A stretch of 64,000 nucleotides of DNA from Chloroflexi bacterium 13_1_40CM_65_17 (GTDB lineage Bacteria > Chloroflexota > Dormibacteria > Dormibacterales > Dormibacteraceae): assembly GCA_001917815.1 (NCBI GenBank), contig MNES01000017.1:1-64000 (forward strand), read 5' to 3'. Position numbers and translations under genes: made by a program. The notes beneath the pieces are model-generated. The model was not told the origin of the DNA, made no database searches, and saw nothing but the letters and a program-made list of their open reading frames with translations. The stretch's first letter is position 1, and the number at the start of each line of letters is the position of its first letter. Of the stretch, positions 46,512-55,537 are shown piece by piece.

Positions 46512-46716
46512 GGAGCAACTTTAGCGGTTGGGGCCGAATTGCTTGGTTAGGACCAGGTTAAGTTCGGGTGAAAGGCGGCATCGCCGCCTGAATTGTCCTC
46601 GAACTGCCGAATTTGACCCTTCTCGGCCGCTCTTCTTAACCCTTTCCCGCCCGGGTTTTAACCCACCGCCGATAGCCTGGCTACATGAAGGCGTTCACGA
46701 TCCAGGGCATTCCACC

Positions 46717-47060
46717 GTGCGCTGGGTGGCCAGGTTGGTCGAGGTGCTGCAGCCCTTGAGCCTGCACGCCGACCGGCTGGCCGGAATGGCTTTGTTCGTC
46801 GGCCTCCGATGGTCGGAACTCGAGTTCGCAGCCGACCTCCTGCACGAGACTGACGTCGAGCGTGGCACGCGCATGACGGTGCAGGGGCGCCCCAGCTCCA
46901 GGCTCTGGCTGATCACTCAGGGCGAGGCCCTCGTGTCGGCAAACACCTGGCCGCGGGCCCGGATGAGTTTCGTGAGCTCATCGCGCGACCGGCCGTCCGA
47001 GAGCGGCTCGTCTCGGCTGCGCCGGCTAGCCGCCCCAGGCTGCGTCGAGCCAAGCGGCCG
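46717..47060 (+). pseudogene. Truncated/frameshifted cyclic-nucleotide-binding (cNMP) domain remnant
   Basis: MALFVGLRWSELEFAADLLHETDVERGTRMTVQGRPSSRLWLITQGEALVSA, then a natural continuation LAAGPDEFRELIARPAVRERLVSAAPA in another frame. Confidence 0.5.
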
Positions 47061-48594
47061 AGTTAGCAGGCAGCGCCAGCCATCCGTCCCTGATCGCGGC
47101 CAGAGGTTTGCTCGCGAGCAGAAGCCGTCCGGCGGCGCGGATAGTGACAGGACGGTTGAGAAAGTTGCAGGCGACCGTCAGCCGTTCTCGCCGGTAGGCC
47201 AAAACGCCGGCGGGTGAAGGCAGCCAAGAAATCGACATCGGCAACCACGGCGACAAGCGCCGTCGACGTGCGAGCGCCCGCTTGTAGAAGCACAGCATCG
47301 AGGAGCCGGACGCCTCCTCGGCGTCGACTGCACAGCGGTCCCACCCGGGCGGCATCGGGAGCCACGGCGGCGTCGCGGAGAAGCCCGCGTTGGGCCGGCC
47401 CTTCTTCCAGGGCAGCGGCACACGGCATCCGTCGCGCCCAGGGTGACGGCCTTCGCTGTGCACGAACAGCGGGTCCTGTCGCGCTTCGGGCGGCAAGTCC
47501 GCCTCTTCGAGCCCGAGCTCGTCGCCCTGATAGAGAAAAACCTGTCCCGGCAGGCCGAGTAGAAGCAGCAGCGCGGCTCGCGCGCGCTCGATTCCGATGG
47601 AGCCGCCACCGAGACGTGTGACGTGGCGGACCACGTCGTGGTTGGAAAGGGTCCAGCTCGGCGCAAACCCTGGTCCACGCAAAGCATTCATGTCGATCTC
47701 GATCGAGCGCCGCCACAAATTCGCGTCCCAGCGTGCGCGAATCAACGCGAACGCCATGTTGAGCTGGTCCGGAAGGATGTACCGCGACTGCCGCTGCGGC
47801 TCGAAGATCTCACCGACCAGCACGCGATCGGGCTCGTACTCGTTCAGGATCTGCCGCCATCTTCGGTATACCCCGTGGACCTGCGGCTGATCGATGATCA
47901 GAAAAGCAGGGTCGGGACGAAGCATGCCGCTCAACTGGTCTTTCACCATCGGCACGTCGGCCAGGTCTCTGCGCTTGAAAAGCGCGGAGGCGACGTCGAT
48001 GCGATATCCGTCTGCGCCCCGGTCGAGCCAGAACCTCACGATTTTCTCGAACTCTGCAGGGACCTCTGGATTCCACCAGTTGAGGTCGGGCTGCTCGGGC
48101 GCGAAGAGGTGCAGGTACCACTGGCCGCTCGGCTCGTCGCGGGTCCAAGCCGGGCCGCCGAATGCGGACCGCCAGTTGTTGGGGGGCGATCCGTCCGCCT
48201 TGCCGTCGGCAAAGTGATAGAAGGCGCGATGCGGGTCGTCGCGCGAGCTCAGTGCCGCCTGGAACCAGGGATGCTGGTCGGAGGTGTGATTGGGCACCAG
48301 GTCGCACAGGACCTTCATCCGGAGCTCGTGGACGCGCGCCACGAGCTGGTCGAAGTCGTCCAGCATGCCGTATTCAGGGTTGACGTCGTAGTAGTCGGAT
48401 ACGTCGTAGCCATGGTCCTTTTGGGGTGACGGATAGAAAGGCGTGAGCCACAAGGCTTCGACGCCCAAATGCTTCAGATAGTCGAGCCTGGATGTGATGC
48501 CGGGCAGGTCACCGATTCCGTCGTCGTTGGAATCAGCGAAGCTGCGAACGTAGACCTCGTAGAAGGCCGCGCCGCGCCACCAGGGCCGCGTCAA
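47026..48594 (-). CDS. GH13 alpha-glucosidase family protein
   Basis: YEVYVRSFADSNDDGIGDLPGITSRLDYLKHLGVEALWLTPFYPSPQKDHGYDVSDYYDVNPEYG; DLVPNHTSDQHPWF; DGYRIDVASALF. Confidence 0.93.
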   Translation of the reverse strand: MTRPWWRGAAFYEVYVRSFADSNDDGIGDLPGITSRLDYLKHLGVEALWLTPFYPSPQKDHGYDVSDYYDVNPEYGMLDDFDQLVARVHELRMKVLCDLVPNHTSDQHPWFQAALSSRDDPHRAFYHFADGKADGSPPNNWRSAFGGPAWTRDEPSGQWYLHLFAPEQPDLNWWNPEVPAEFEKIVRFWLDRGADGYRIDVASALFKRRDLADVPMVKDQLSGMLRPDPAFLIIDQPQVHGVYRRWRQILNEYEPDRVLVGEIFEPQRQSRYILPDQLNMAFALIRARWDANLWRRSIEIDMNALRGPGFAPSWTLSNHDVVRHVTRLGGGSIGIERARAALLLLLGLPGQVFLYQGDELGLEEADLPPEARQDPLFVHSEGRHPGRDGCRVPLPWKKGRPNAGFSATPPWLPMPPGWDRCAVDAEEASGSSMLCFYKRALARRRRLSPWLPMSISWLPSPAGVLAYRRERLTVACNFLNRPVTIRAAGRLLLASKPLAAIRDGWLALPANSAAWLDAAWGG

Positions 48595-49223
48595 CCGACG
48601 TTTCGCTTCATCCAAGTGTTGAGCGGGCCCGCGTCGTCGAACACCTTCACGATCTGCTTGCGGGCCGCGGCCGTGCCCAGCCAGGGCTGCAGCCCGAAGT
48701 TCTTGTAGATGTAGATGAGCTTTCGCCTCAGCAGGCGTTCGCGCGGGTGGTCCTGCGGAAAGCCTGCCGGCACGCGCTTGAGCTCCTCGCCGCCGATTTG
48801 GTATCCGGCCCGCTGCAGCTTGGCCACGATCGCAACCAGTTGCGCACCCGTGGTCTCGGCCGCAACCTTCTTCCGATACTTGTTGAGCTCCTCGGGCGTG
48901 AACTCGTAGCGGCCCGAGGCAACCGTGAGGCCGCGCGCGTCGAGCGACAGGTACCCCCCGTTGCCCTCCATGCCCGCATACCCCGCAATGTTCGTCTTGT
49001 ACGGCGACTTGTCCTTCGAGAATCGGATATCGCGGTTGGGGCGAAACACCTTTCCGGGCCCGTAATCCGCCTCGAGCGACTCGATCAGCGCCACCATCGG
49101 GCCCTTGACCACCTTTTCGTAGATGGAGCGGTGGGCGTCGAAATACTTCTTGGAGTTGTCCAGCTCGAGACCGATGAAGAAGCGCTGGCACTCCTCGGGC
49201 CAGCCGCGGAACGTAGTTGCCAT
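48591..49223 (-). CDS. DUF2461 domain-containing protein
   Basis: FFIGLELDNSKKYFDAHRSIYEKVVKGPMVALIE...NRDIRFSKDKSPYKTNIAGYAG. Confidence 0.88.
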   Translation of the reverse strand: MATTFRGWPEECQRFFIGLELDNSKKYFDAHRSIYEKVVKGPMVALIESLEADYGPGKVFRPNRDIRFSKDKSPYKTNIAGYAGMEGNGGYLSLDARGLTVASGRYEFTPEELNKYRKKVAAETTGAQLVAIVAKLQRAGYQIGGEELKRVPAGFPQDHPRERLLRRKLIYIYKNFGLQPWLGTAAARKQIVKVFDDAGPLNTWMKRNVG

Positions 49224-49270
49224 CGGTCGGCAAAAGGATATCGCTTGATCGAAACAACGAAAATAGCGCG

Positions 49271-49384
49271 ATGGCTGTGGGGGTCGCGCAAGCCGCAATC
49301 GAAACGCACGGGCTACACCGGCCAAGCCTCGACGACGTGTTCTTGCGCAAGACCGGCCGCTCGCTGCGCGAGGTCGCGGCATGA
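49271..49384 (+). pseudogene. C-terminal remnant of an ABC transporter ATP-binding subunit (DrrA-like)
   Basis: MAVGVAQAAIETHGLHRPSLDDVFLRKTGRSLREVAA* matches the characteristic C-terminus (PSLDDVFLxxTGR) with no nucleotide-binding domain upstream. Confidence 0.65.
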
Positions 49385-49971
49385 AGCTCCTGCGCGACAC
49401 CTGGCTCGTGTTCGGCCGTTACTTCTGGATCTTCATCCACAACCCTGCATGGGTCGTCATCGGTGTCGTCCAGCCGCTGCTCTACCTGCTCCTCTTCGCC
49501 CCCTTGCTGAAGAAGATTCAGTCGGCGCCCGGTTTCCCCAGGGGAGGGGCATACAACGTGTTCGTGCCTGGGCTGCTAGTCCAGCTGGGATTGTTCGGAG
49601 CCGCCGGCGTGGGCTTCAGCCTCATCGCCGAGCTGCGAATGGGGGTGGTCGAGCGGCTGCTGACGGCATCGGTCGCGTATGCGGTCGCGCTGTGGACGCG
49701 AAGCGAGAACAGCTACGCCCCGATCATCTTCACAGCCACCCTGCCAATCCTGCTGCTGTCTGGAGTCTTGCTGCCGTTGAGCTTTGCGCCACAGTGGCTG
49801 CGCAACATCGCCGCCGCCAACCCACTCTCGTACGCGGTCGACGCGGCGCGAGCCGTGTTCCTTGCTCACCTGAGCGATCCGAGCGTGATCAAGGGCGTCG
49901 CGATCATGGCCGTCCTCTGCCTCATCTCGATATTGATCGGCGCGCGCGCGTTCGGCCGCGCGGTGGCTTGA
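49381..49971 (+). pseudogene. ABC-2/DrrB-type transporter permease, probably internally deleted
   Basis: FIHNPAWVVIGVVQPLLYLLLFAPLL...GVVERLLTASVAYAVALWTRSENSYAPI...LPILLLSGVLLPLSFAPQWLRNIAAANPLSYAVDAARA; central TM region missing. Confidence 0.6.
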
Positions 49972-50795
49972 CCGCCCGGACGTTTCACCTGCGATCGGGC
50001 GAGATCGCCGCGGAGCTGACTGGCTCGCCGCAAGGCCGGCTGGTGGTCGGGATTCCCGGCCTCTCGGCCAACCTGCGCAGCTTCGACGTCATCTTCGAAA
50101 CGCTCGATCCCGCCGGGCACTGGATGCTTGCCTACGACCCACGGGGTCGCGGTCGCAGCGAGAAGACGCCGCCCGGCACATATGGCTGGCCGGCACATGC
50201 GCGAGATGTGGTCGAGATGGCGGATCAGCTGGACGCCGATTCCTTCGATCTCGTCGGCTGGTCGATGGGGACCTGGATCGCGATGGTTGTATGTGCATTG
50301 GCGCCCGGCCGCGTGCGGAGACTCGTGCTCATCGATGGCGGCGGCACGCCGGATGCCAGCTCTGTCGCGCCTGTCTACGCGGGACTCGAACGCCTGGCCA
50401 CGACGTATCCATCTCGCGCGGCTTTCTTCGAGCTGGCGAAGAGACTGCCGATGTACGCGCCGTGGCCCCCATGGGAGCGTCTGTTCGACTACGAGCTGGA
50501 GGATGTGCAGGGCGGGGTTCGCGCTCGAACATCAAGGGACGCGCCGTGGGAGGACGAGGCCTACCGCAAGACGCACGATCCATACGCGCTCTGGGCGGCG
50601 GTGACAATGCCGTGTCTGCTGGTGCGCGCGAAGCAGGAGATCCTGCCGGGCATGGGCCACATCCTCAGCCCGGCCGACGCCGCAAGGTTCGCGCGCGAGG
50701 TTCCGCAGTCAAAGGTGGTCGAGGTTGATACCAACCATTACGCCGTCGGCGTTCACCCGGAAACAGCTCGCGCTATCGCGGAGTTTCTGAGCTAA
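49968..50795 (+). CDS. Alpha/beta hydrolase
   Basis: YDPRGRGRSEKTPPGTYG, FDLVGWSMGTWIAMVV nucleophile elbow, VDTNHYAVGVHPE. Confidence 0.88.
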   Translation: MTARTFHLRSGEIAAELTGSPQGRLVVGIPGLSANLRSFDVIFETLDPAGHWMLAYDPRGRGRSEKTPPGTYGWPAHARDVVEMADQLDADSFDLVGWSMGTWIAMVVCALAPGRVRRLVLIDGGGTPDASSVAPVYAGLERLATTYPSRAAFFELAKRLPMYAPWPPWERLFDYELEDVQGGVRARTSRDAPWEDEAYRKTHDPYALWAAVTMPCLLVRAKQEILPGMGHILSPADAARFAREVPQSKVVEVDTNHYAVGVHPETARAIAEFLS

Positions 50796-52099
50796 CTTTC
50801 GAAGGGAAGCAGAAATTCACGTTCTGCGTCCCACATCTCGTCGAAGAGCCGATCCATCTCCTCGAGCGAACACACAGCAGCCGTCAGAGGATCGATCATC
50901 AATGCGTACTTCGCCTTCTGCCGGTCGCGCTCGAGAAGCGCCTCCACGACCAGCTCATGCACCGCCATGTGGGCGCGGTTGAGCGCGGCCAGCTGCTCTG
51001 GCAGGCTGCCGAAATGAACCGGCTGGACGCCCTCCTGGCTGACGCGGCATTCCACCTCCACGCAGCCGCCGCTCGGCAGGTTCTCGATGGCGCCGTCATT
51101 GATCACGTTTCCGTGGATGCTCGTCGCGCGACCGAGCTCCATCGCTTCGATGATCCACGAGGCGTATTCGTGCCTCGTGGCCTTCGGTATCTCGGCCTCG
51201 CCGCGCAGCATCGCGTGAATGCGCTCGTCGTTCTCACGCCTCCATCGCGGCCAGTTGTTGGCGTAGAAGCCACTCTCGCCCAGGTAACCGGCACGGGCGT
51301 ACTTAGCGATGAGGTCTGGACGCTTGCGGAAGTACGGGACGTACTCCGAAAAGTGCCCGCTGGACTCGGTCACGAACGCTCCGAGGTGGAGCATAACCTC
51401 GAAGCGCACGGGGTCCTGTTCGTAGATCTCTGGATCGGCCGCGCGGCGGCGTAGCGTCGGGTAGAGATCGTCTCCGTCGTGCTCCAGCTTGGTGAACCAG
51501 GCGTTGTGGTTGATCCCCGCACATTTCCAGTCGAGCTCCTCGTATGGGACCTGCAGGTAATCGGCAAGGAGCCGCGATGTGCCCTGGACGCTGTGACACA
51601 GGCCGATGACCGGCAGCGAGGTGGACCGCGACGCCGCGAGCGTGAGTATCGACATCGGGTTCGTGTAGTTGAGGACGGTCGCCTCGGGCGCGATCCGAGT
51701 GACGTCCGCCACGATGTCCAGCCAGGCCGGCCCCGTGCGCAGTGCTTTGAAGATTCCGCCCGGCCCGATGGTGTCGCCAATAGACTGGTCGACGCCATAC
51801 CGAAGGGGAATGTCGTAGTCGGCGCGAACGTTCTGCAAGCCGGCGACCTCGATCGAGTTGACGATGTAGTCGCTGTCCTGGAGCACCTCGCGCCGGTCGG
51901 TCGATGCCACCACCGTCCATCGCTTGCCGGACAGGTCGACCAGCCGCTCGGCGATCTGGCGCGCGAGCTCGAGGCGTCCGTCGTCGATGTCGACGAGGGC
52001 GAAAACCCCGTCATCTAGGCCGTCGATGGCGAGGGTGTCGGTGATGACCTGGCGCGCGAACACCGCGCTGCCGGCTCCTATCATCGTCACCTTCGGCAT
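50792..52099 (-). CDS. GH4 family alpha-glucosidase/alpha-galactosidase
   Basis: MPKVTMIGAGSAVFARQVITD; GLCHSVQGTSRLLADYL; CAGINHNAWFTKLEHDGDDLYP. Confidence 0.92.
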   Translation of the reverse strand: MPKVTMIGAGSAVFARQVITDTLAIDGLDDGVFALVDIDDGRLELARQIAERLVDLSGKRWTVVASTDRREVLQDSDYIVNSIEVAGLQNVRADYDIPLRYGVDQSIGDTIGPGGIFKALRTGPAWLDIVADVTRIAPEATVLNYTNPMSILTLAASRSTSLPVIGLCHSVQGTSRLLADYLQVPYEELDWKCAGINHNAWFTKLEHDGDDLYPTLRRRAADPEIYEQDPVRFEVMLHLGAFVTESSGHFSEYVPYFRKRPDLIAKYARAGYLGESGFYANNWPRWRRENDERIHAMLRGEAEIPKATRHEYASWIIEAMELGRATSIHGNVINDGAIENLPSGGCVEVECRVSQEGVQPVHFGSLPEQLAALNRAHMAVHELVVEALLERDRQKAKYALMIDPLTAAVCSLEEMDRLFDEMWDAEREFLLPFES

Positions 52100-52193
52100 C
52101 GCGCCCTGAATTTTAGCCGGGTGTCGATTTACGCCCCGCGTGGCCCGACTTCAAGATAAAAACGTGGTAGGACTGCACAGGAGGTAGTGAGAA

Positions 52194-52373
52194 ATGGCGA
52201 CAGTGGTCGCAGACATGTCGATGTCGCTGGACGGATTCATCGCGGATCCCAATGACTGGCATCCCGTTCTTCGCCAACCTTCGCGACACGCCGATCTTGC
52301 TGGACGACCCCGAGTGACCCAGGGCCTGCATGTCACGCATCTGCAGTACCGCGTGCGGCGGTCCTCTACCTGA
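52194..52373 (+). pseudogene. Degraded RibD/dihydrofolate reductase-family gene (large internal deletion plus frameshift)
   Basis: MATVVADMSMSLDGFIADPND N-terminus joined to FFANLRDTPILLDDPE (other frame) and VTQGLHVTHLQYRVRRSST* C-terminus. Confidence 0.7.
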
Positions 52374-52396
52374 AAATATCGTGTAATAACGTAATC

Positions 52397-53773
52397 ATGG
52401 CTGCCACGGCGGGCCGGAGGGCTGCGCAACCGAGGCCGGCGCGCGATCACTGTCTGGCGCCGGCGCGAACGGCGGACGCTCCGACGGGCGGCCACCGCTA
52501 TACGCGCATGTTTCCCGAGCTGCCGCATCTCACGATCGATCCCACGTTGCTGCACGCGATCGGGCGTGCCGGCGGCGCTTGCGACAGCGCTCGCGCTTCG
52601 CGGGAGCAGGCGCGGACAGTGGCGGCCGGCTGGCCTGTCTTCGGACAGTTCATTGCTCACGACATCACTGCCGACCGCTCACCTGTGACCCACCACGATG
52701 ACGAAGCGCTGATCCAGAACATTCGCAGCGCCCGGCTCGACCTTGAATGTCTCTACGGCGATGCCCCCGTCGGCAATCCCTTTCTTGTCAGCCGCAAAGA
52801 TCCGGCCAAGCTTCTCTTGGGCTTCAACGACAAGGGTCTCCCGGATGACCTGCCCCGAAACCACGAGGGCACGGCTCTCGTGGGCGACCCTCGCCAGGAC
52901 GTGCACCTGCTCGTGTCGCAGATGCAGGTGGCGATGATCAAAGCTCACAACCGCCTCGTCGACCGCTTGAGGCAAGACGCCGTCCACGAAGCCGACCTGT
53001 TCACCGAGTCGCGCCGGGCCTTGACGTGGCACTACCAATGGCTCGCCGTCTACGACTTCCTGCCCGTTGCGATCGGCGAGCATCGAATGCGCAAGTTGCT
53101 GGAGGAGGGGCCACGCTTCTTCCGGCCCAGCGGTGCTGTCGCGATTCCGTTCGAGTTTGCCGACGCCGCCTACAGGTACGGGCACTGCCAGATGCGGCAG
53201 ACATATCAGGTCCAGCGCGGCGGCGACGAGCTGAAGCTGTTCCCGGACCTGATCGGCTTTCGTCCCGTCCCCGCCAATCGCGTGATCGACTGGAGCCTCC
53301 TCTTCGACATGCTTGGTGAGCCTCCAGCATTGCGCTCCCGGCCCATTGACGCGTGCCTGCCTGACGCGCTCCTCAATCTCCCCGTCGCGATCACGGGAGA
53401 GCTCGACGATCACGACTACGAATCACTGGCAGTGCGCGACCTGCAGCGCGGTGTCGCGACCGGGCTGCCTTCTGGCGAATCGATCGCTCGGCTGGTTGGG
53501 GAGGAGCCGCTGCGCCCCGACGAGGTAGGCCTGAGCGGCTTCGGTTGGTCGGGCGAGACCCCGCTCTGGTACTACCTGCTCAAAGAGGCGGAGGTTCGCG
53601 AAGACGGGGAGCGACTGGGACCGGTGGGCTCCTTGATCGTCGGCGAGGTGTTGCTCGGAATCGTCGATGGCGATCCCGAGTCTTTTCGGAGCGTCGACCC
53701 AACCTGGCAACCGACCCTCCCGAGCCGCACTCGGGGACGGTTCACCGTCGGCGACCTTCTCGCGTCGCCTTAG
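52397..53773 (+). CDS. Animal-type heme peroxidase family protein
   Basis: VFGQFIAHDITADRS; VHLLVSQMQVAMIKAHNRLVDRLR; LTWHYQWLAVYDFLP; FRYGHCQMRQTY-like region (AYRYGHCQMRQTYQV). Confidence 0.85.
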   Translation: MAATAGRRAAQPRPARDHCLAPARTADAPTGGHRYTRMFPELPHLTIDPTLLHAIGRAGGACDSARASREQARTVAAGWPVFGQFIAHDITADRSPVTHHDDEALIQNIRSARLDLECLYGDAPVGNPFLVSRKDPAKLLLGFNDKGLPDDLPRNHEGTALVGDPRQDVHLLVSQMQVAMIKAHNRLVDRLRQDAVHEADLFTESRRALTWHYQWLAVYDFLPVAIGEHRMRKLLEEGPRFFRPSGAVAIPFEFADAAYRYGHCQMRQTYQVQRGGDELKLFPDLIGFRPVPANRVIDWSLLFDMLGEPPALRSRPIDACLPDALLNLPVAITGELDDHDYESLAVRDLQRGVATGLPSGESIARLVGEEPLRPDEVGLSGFGWSGETPLWYYLLKEAEVREDGERLGPVGSLIVGEVLLGIVDGDPESFRSVDPTWQPTLPSRTRGRFTVGDLLASP

Positions 53774-53780
53774 CGAACCA

Positions 53781-54368
53781 TCAGGGTGCGATTTTGAGGA
53801 GGCTGATCAGCCCGTCGCGAAGCGTGAATCTATAGCGGAGGTCGGCCGTTCTCCCTGGGAAGTTTCCAGTCAATCTGATCCTGGCGACATAGCGATCGCC
53901 CCCGATTCGTTGCCCTCCGCGAACCTTGACCGTGTACTGGTATTTATTCGCGGGTCCCTCCCACCACCGGCGAATCTCTGCGTGTCCGCGCCAGTTGCGT
54001 CCCTCATCGGTGACCTCCGCGTCTTCCGCAAAGCAGGCGACGAGCGCGTCCGCGTCTGACGAGTCGGCAGCCCGCAGGTAGCCGGCGACAACGGCCGGGA
54101 GATTCATCCGCGCTCGATCAATGTCGACCCGATTCCCGCGCATCGGCACACCCTCACTCAGCAGCAGTTGGCGTTGCCTCTGTCCCTTTGGAATCGTCCC
54201 GTCAGCCCGAATGACGCGATACCACGGAAGGCCTTCGTGAGTTGTGGCCAATATGCGCCCGACGAGCCGAGGCGCCTCCGGATCGATTTCGCCATAGCTG
54301 CGAACGGAACCTTCAGGAATCTGTCGAATTCGGGCGATGATGCCCGCGATTCGCGACTCGTGACTCAA
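53781..54368 (-). CDS. Alkyltransferase-like (MGMT-like) domain fused to NTF2/SnoaL-like domain
   Basis: N-term PEGSVRSYGEIDPEAPRLVGRILATTHEGLPWYRVIRADGTIP...LLLSEGVPM (PW replaces catalytic PC); C-term YLRAADSSDADALVACFAEDAEVTDEGRNWRGHAEIRRWW. Confidence 0.75.
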   Translation of the reverse strand: MSHESRIAGIIARIRQIPEGSVRSYGEIDPEAPRLVGRILATTHEGLPWYRVIRADGTIPKGQRQRQLLLSEGVPMRGNRVDIDRARMNLPAVVAGYLRAADSSDADALVACFAEDAEVTDEGRNWRGHAEIRRWWEGPANKYQYTVKVRGGQRIGGDRYVARIRLTGNFPGRTADLRYRFTLRDGLISLLKIAP

Positions 54369-55090
54369 GTGCGCACCCTCGCGACATAGATAAGCTCAGG
54401 ACTTTTCGCGGACACCGGGCTGCAGTCCCAGTCGCCGTACACGTGCTCGACCTCGAGGCCTGAGTCGGCGAGCGAGGCCGAGATTTGCTCATGAGTCCGG
54501 AACGCGAGCACGCTGTCTTCGCGTACCACCCGGCCGGTAGGGAATCGGTGGTAGAAGGTGTAGTCGACCATCCCGTCGCGGACCGACGCGAAGTCGTACC
54601 AGGTTTCGATTTGGCCGGCCGGCGCCTCGGTTACTCGTCGCGAGTCTTGCCAGGTCCATGATTCCCACGGCCTCGGCGTCGGGTTGCGAGTCTCAAACGC
54701 CAGCCGCCCGCCAGGCCGGAGCACGCGCCGGATGTGGCGCAGGGCGTCGCGCCAGTCCGTTTCACGGATGAAGAATTGCGCGACGTGGCCGGTCATCAGG
54801 GCGAGGTCGGCCTCCTGCTGCCACAGCACTTCCGTGCCTCCGTCAACCCAAAGCACCGCGTCGGCCCCTGGTTTGCCGCGGGCGACTGCCAGCATCTGCG
54901 GCGATGGGTCGATACCGGTGACCCGGAAGCCGCGCGCAGCGAGGATCAGCGCCAGCCGGCCGGTTCCGCATCCGATATCGACGACGTCGACGGGAGCGAG
55001 CTCCGTTGTCAGCTGAACGTAGAAAGGGGTGTCCTCCACGTGCAGGTTGACGGCGTCGTACAGGGCTGCCAGCTGCGGATCGTCAAACAC
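54365..55090 (-). CDS. Class I SAM-dependent methyltransferase
   Basis: VDVVDIGCGTGRLALILAARGFRVTGIDPSPQMLAVAR. Confidence 0.92.
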   Translation of the reverse strand: MFDDPQLAALYDAVNLHVEDTPFYVQLTTELAPVDVVDIGCGTGRLALILAARGFRVTGIDPSPQMLAVARGKPGADAVLWVDGGTEVLWQQEADLALMTGHVAQFFIRETDWRDALRHIRRVLRPGGRLAFETRNPTPRPWESWTWQDSRRVTEAPAGQIETWYDFASVRDGMVDYTFYHRFPTGRVVREDSVLAFRTHEQISASLADSGLEVEHVYGDWDCSPVSAKSPELIYVARVRT

Positions 55091-55108
55091 GGCGGTAGGT
55101 GAAGCTGC

Positions 55109-55537
55109 TCAGCCGCCGAAGAACCGCAGCATCCCGAGCGGCTCCCACATGTTCGCCCTGTCGAAGTAGTCGCGGCATCGGACGATCTTTCCGTTCGCGA
55201 CCTCCGCCACAGCACAGCCCCTGCGTTCGAAGGGCCGGCCGTTGGGCGGCTCGCCGCGGATGGGAGCTCCGGTCCAGGTTCCGTGAGAGTCCCATTCCAC
55301 GACGACTGTATTCCCGGACACGATGACGTTTGTCGCCTCCACCCGTCCGTCCGGGAACGCGCCTCGCCAGTTCCGCAGGCCCTCGAGAACCTCCTGCCGG
55401 CTCCTCTGCGTCCTGGTTTTGCCGAACGCCACGAACTCGTACTCGCAGTCGGTGGCGAACTGCGCGGCCGAGCGTTCGAGATCACCAGCGTTGAACGCGT
55501 CATAGAACTCGCGCAGGACTCGTTCTTGCTCCGTCAC
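55109..55537 (-). CDS. NTF2/SnoaL-like family protein
   Basis: LREFYDAFNAGDLERSAAQFATDCEYEFVAFG...VVVEWDSHGTWTGAPIRGEPPNGRPFERRGCAVAEVANGKIVRCRDYFD. Confidence 0.88.
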   Translation of the reverse strand: MTEQERVLREFYDAFNAGDLERSAAQFATDCEYEFVAFGKTRTQRSRQEVLEGLRNWRGAFPDGRVEATNVIVSGNTVVVEWDSHGTWTGAPIRGEPPNGRPFERRGCAVAEVANGKIVRCRDYFDRANMWEPLGMLRFFGG

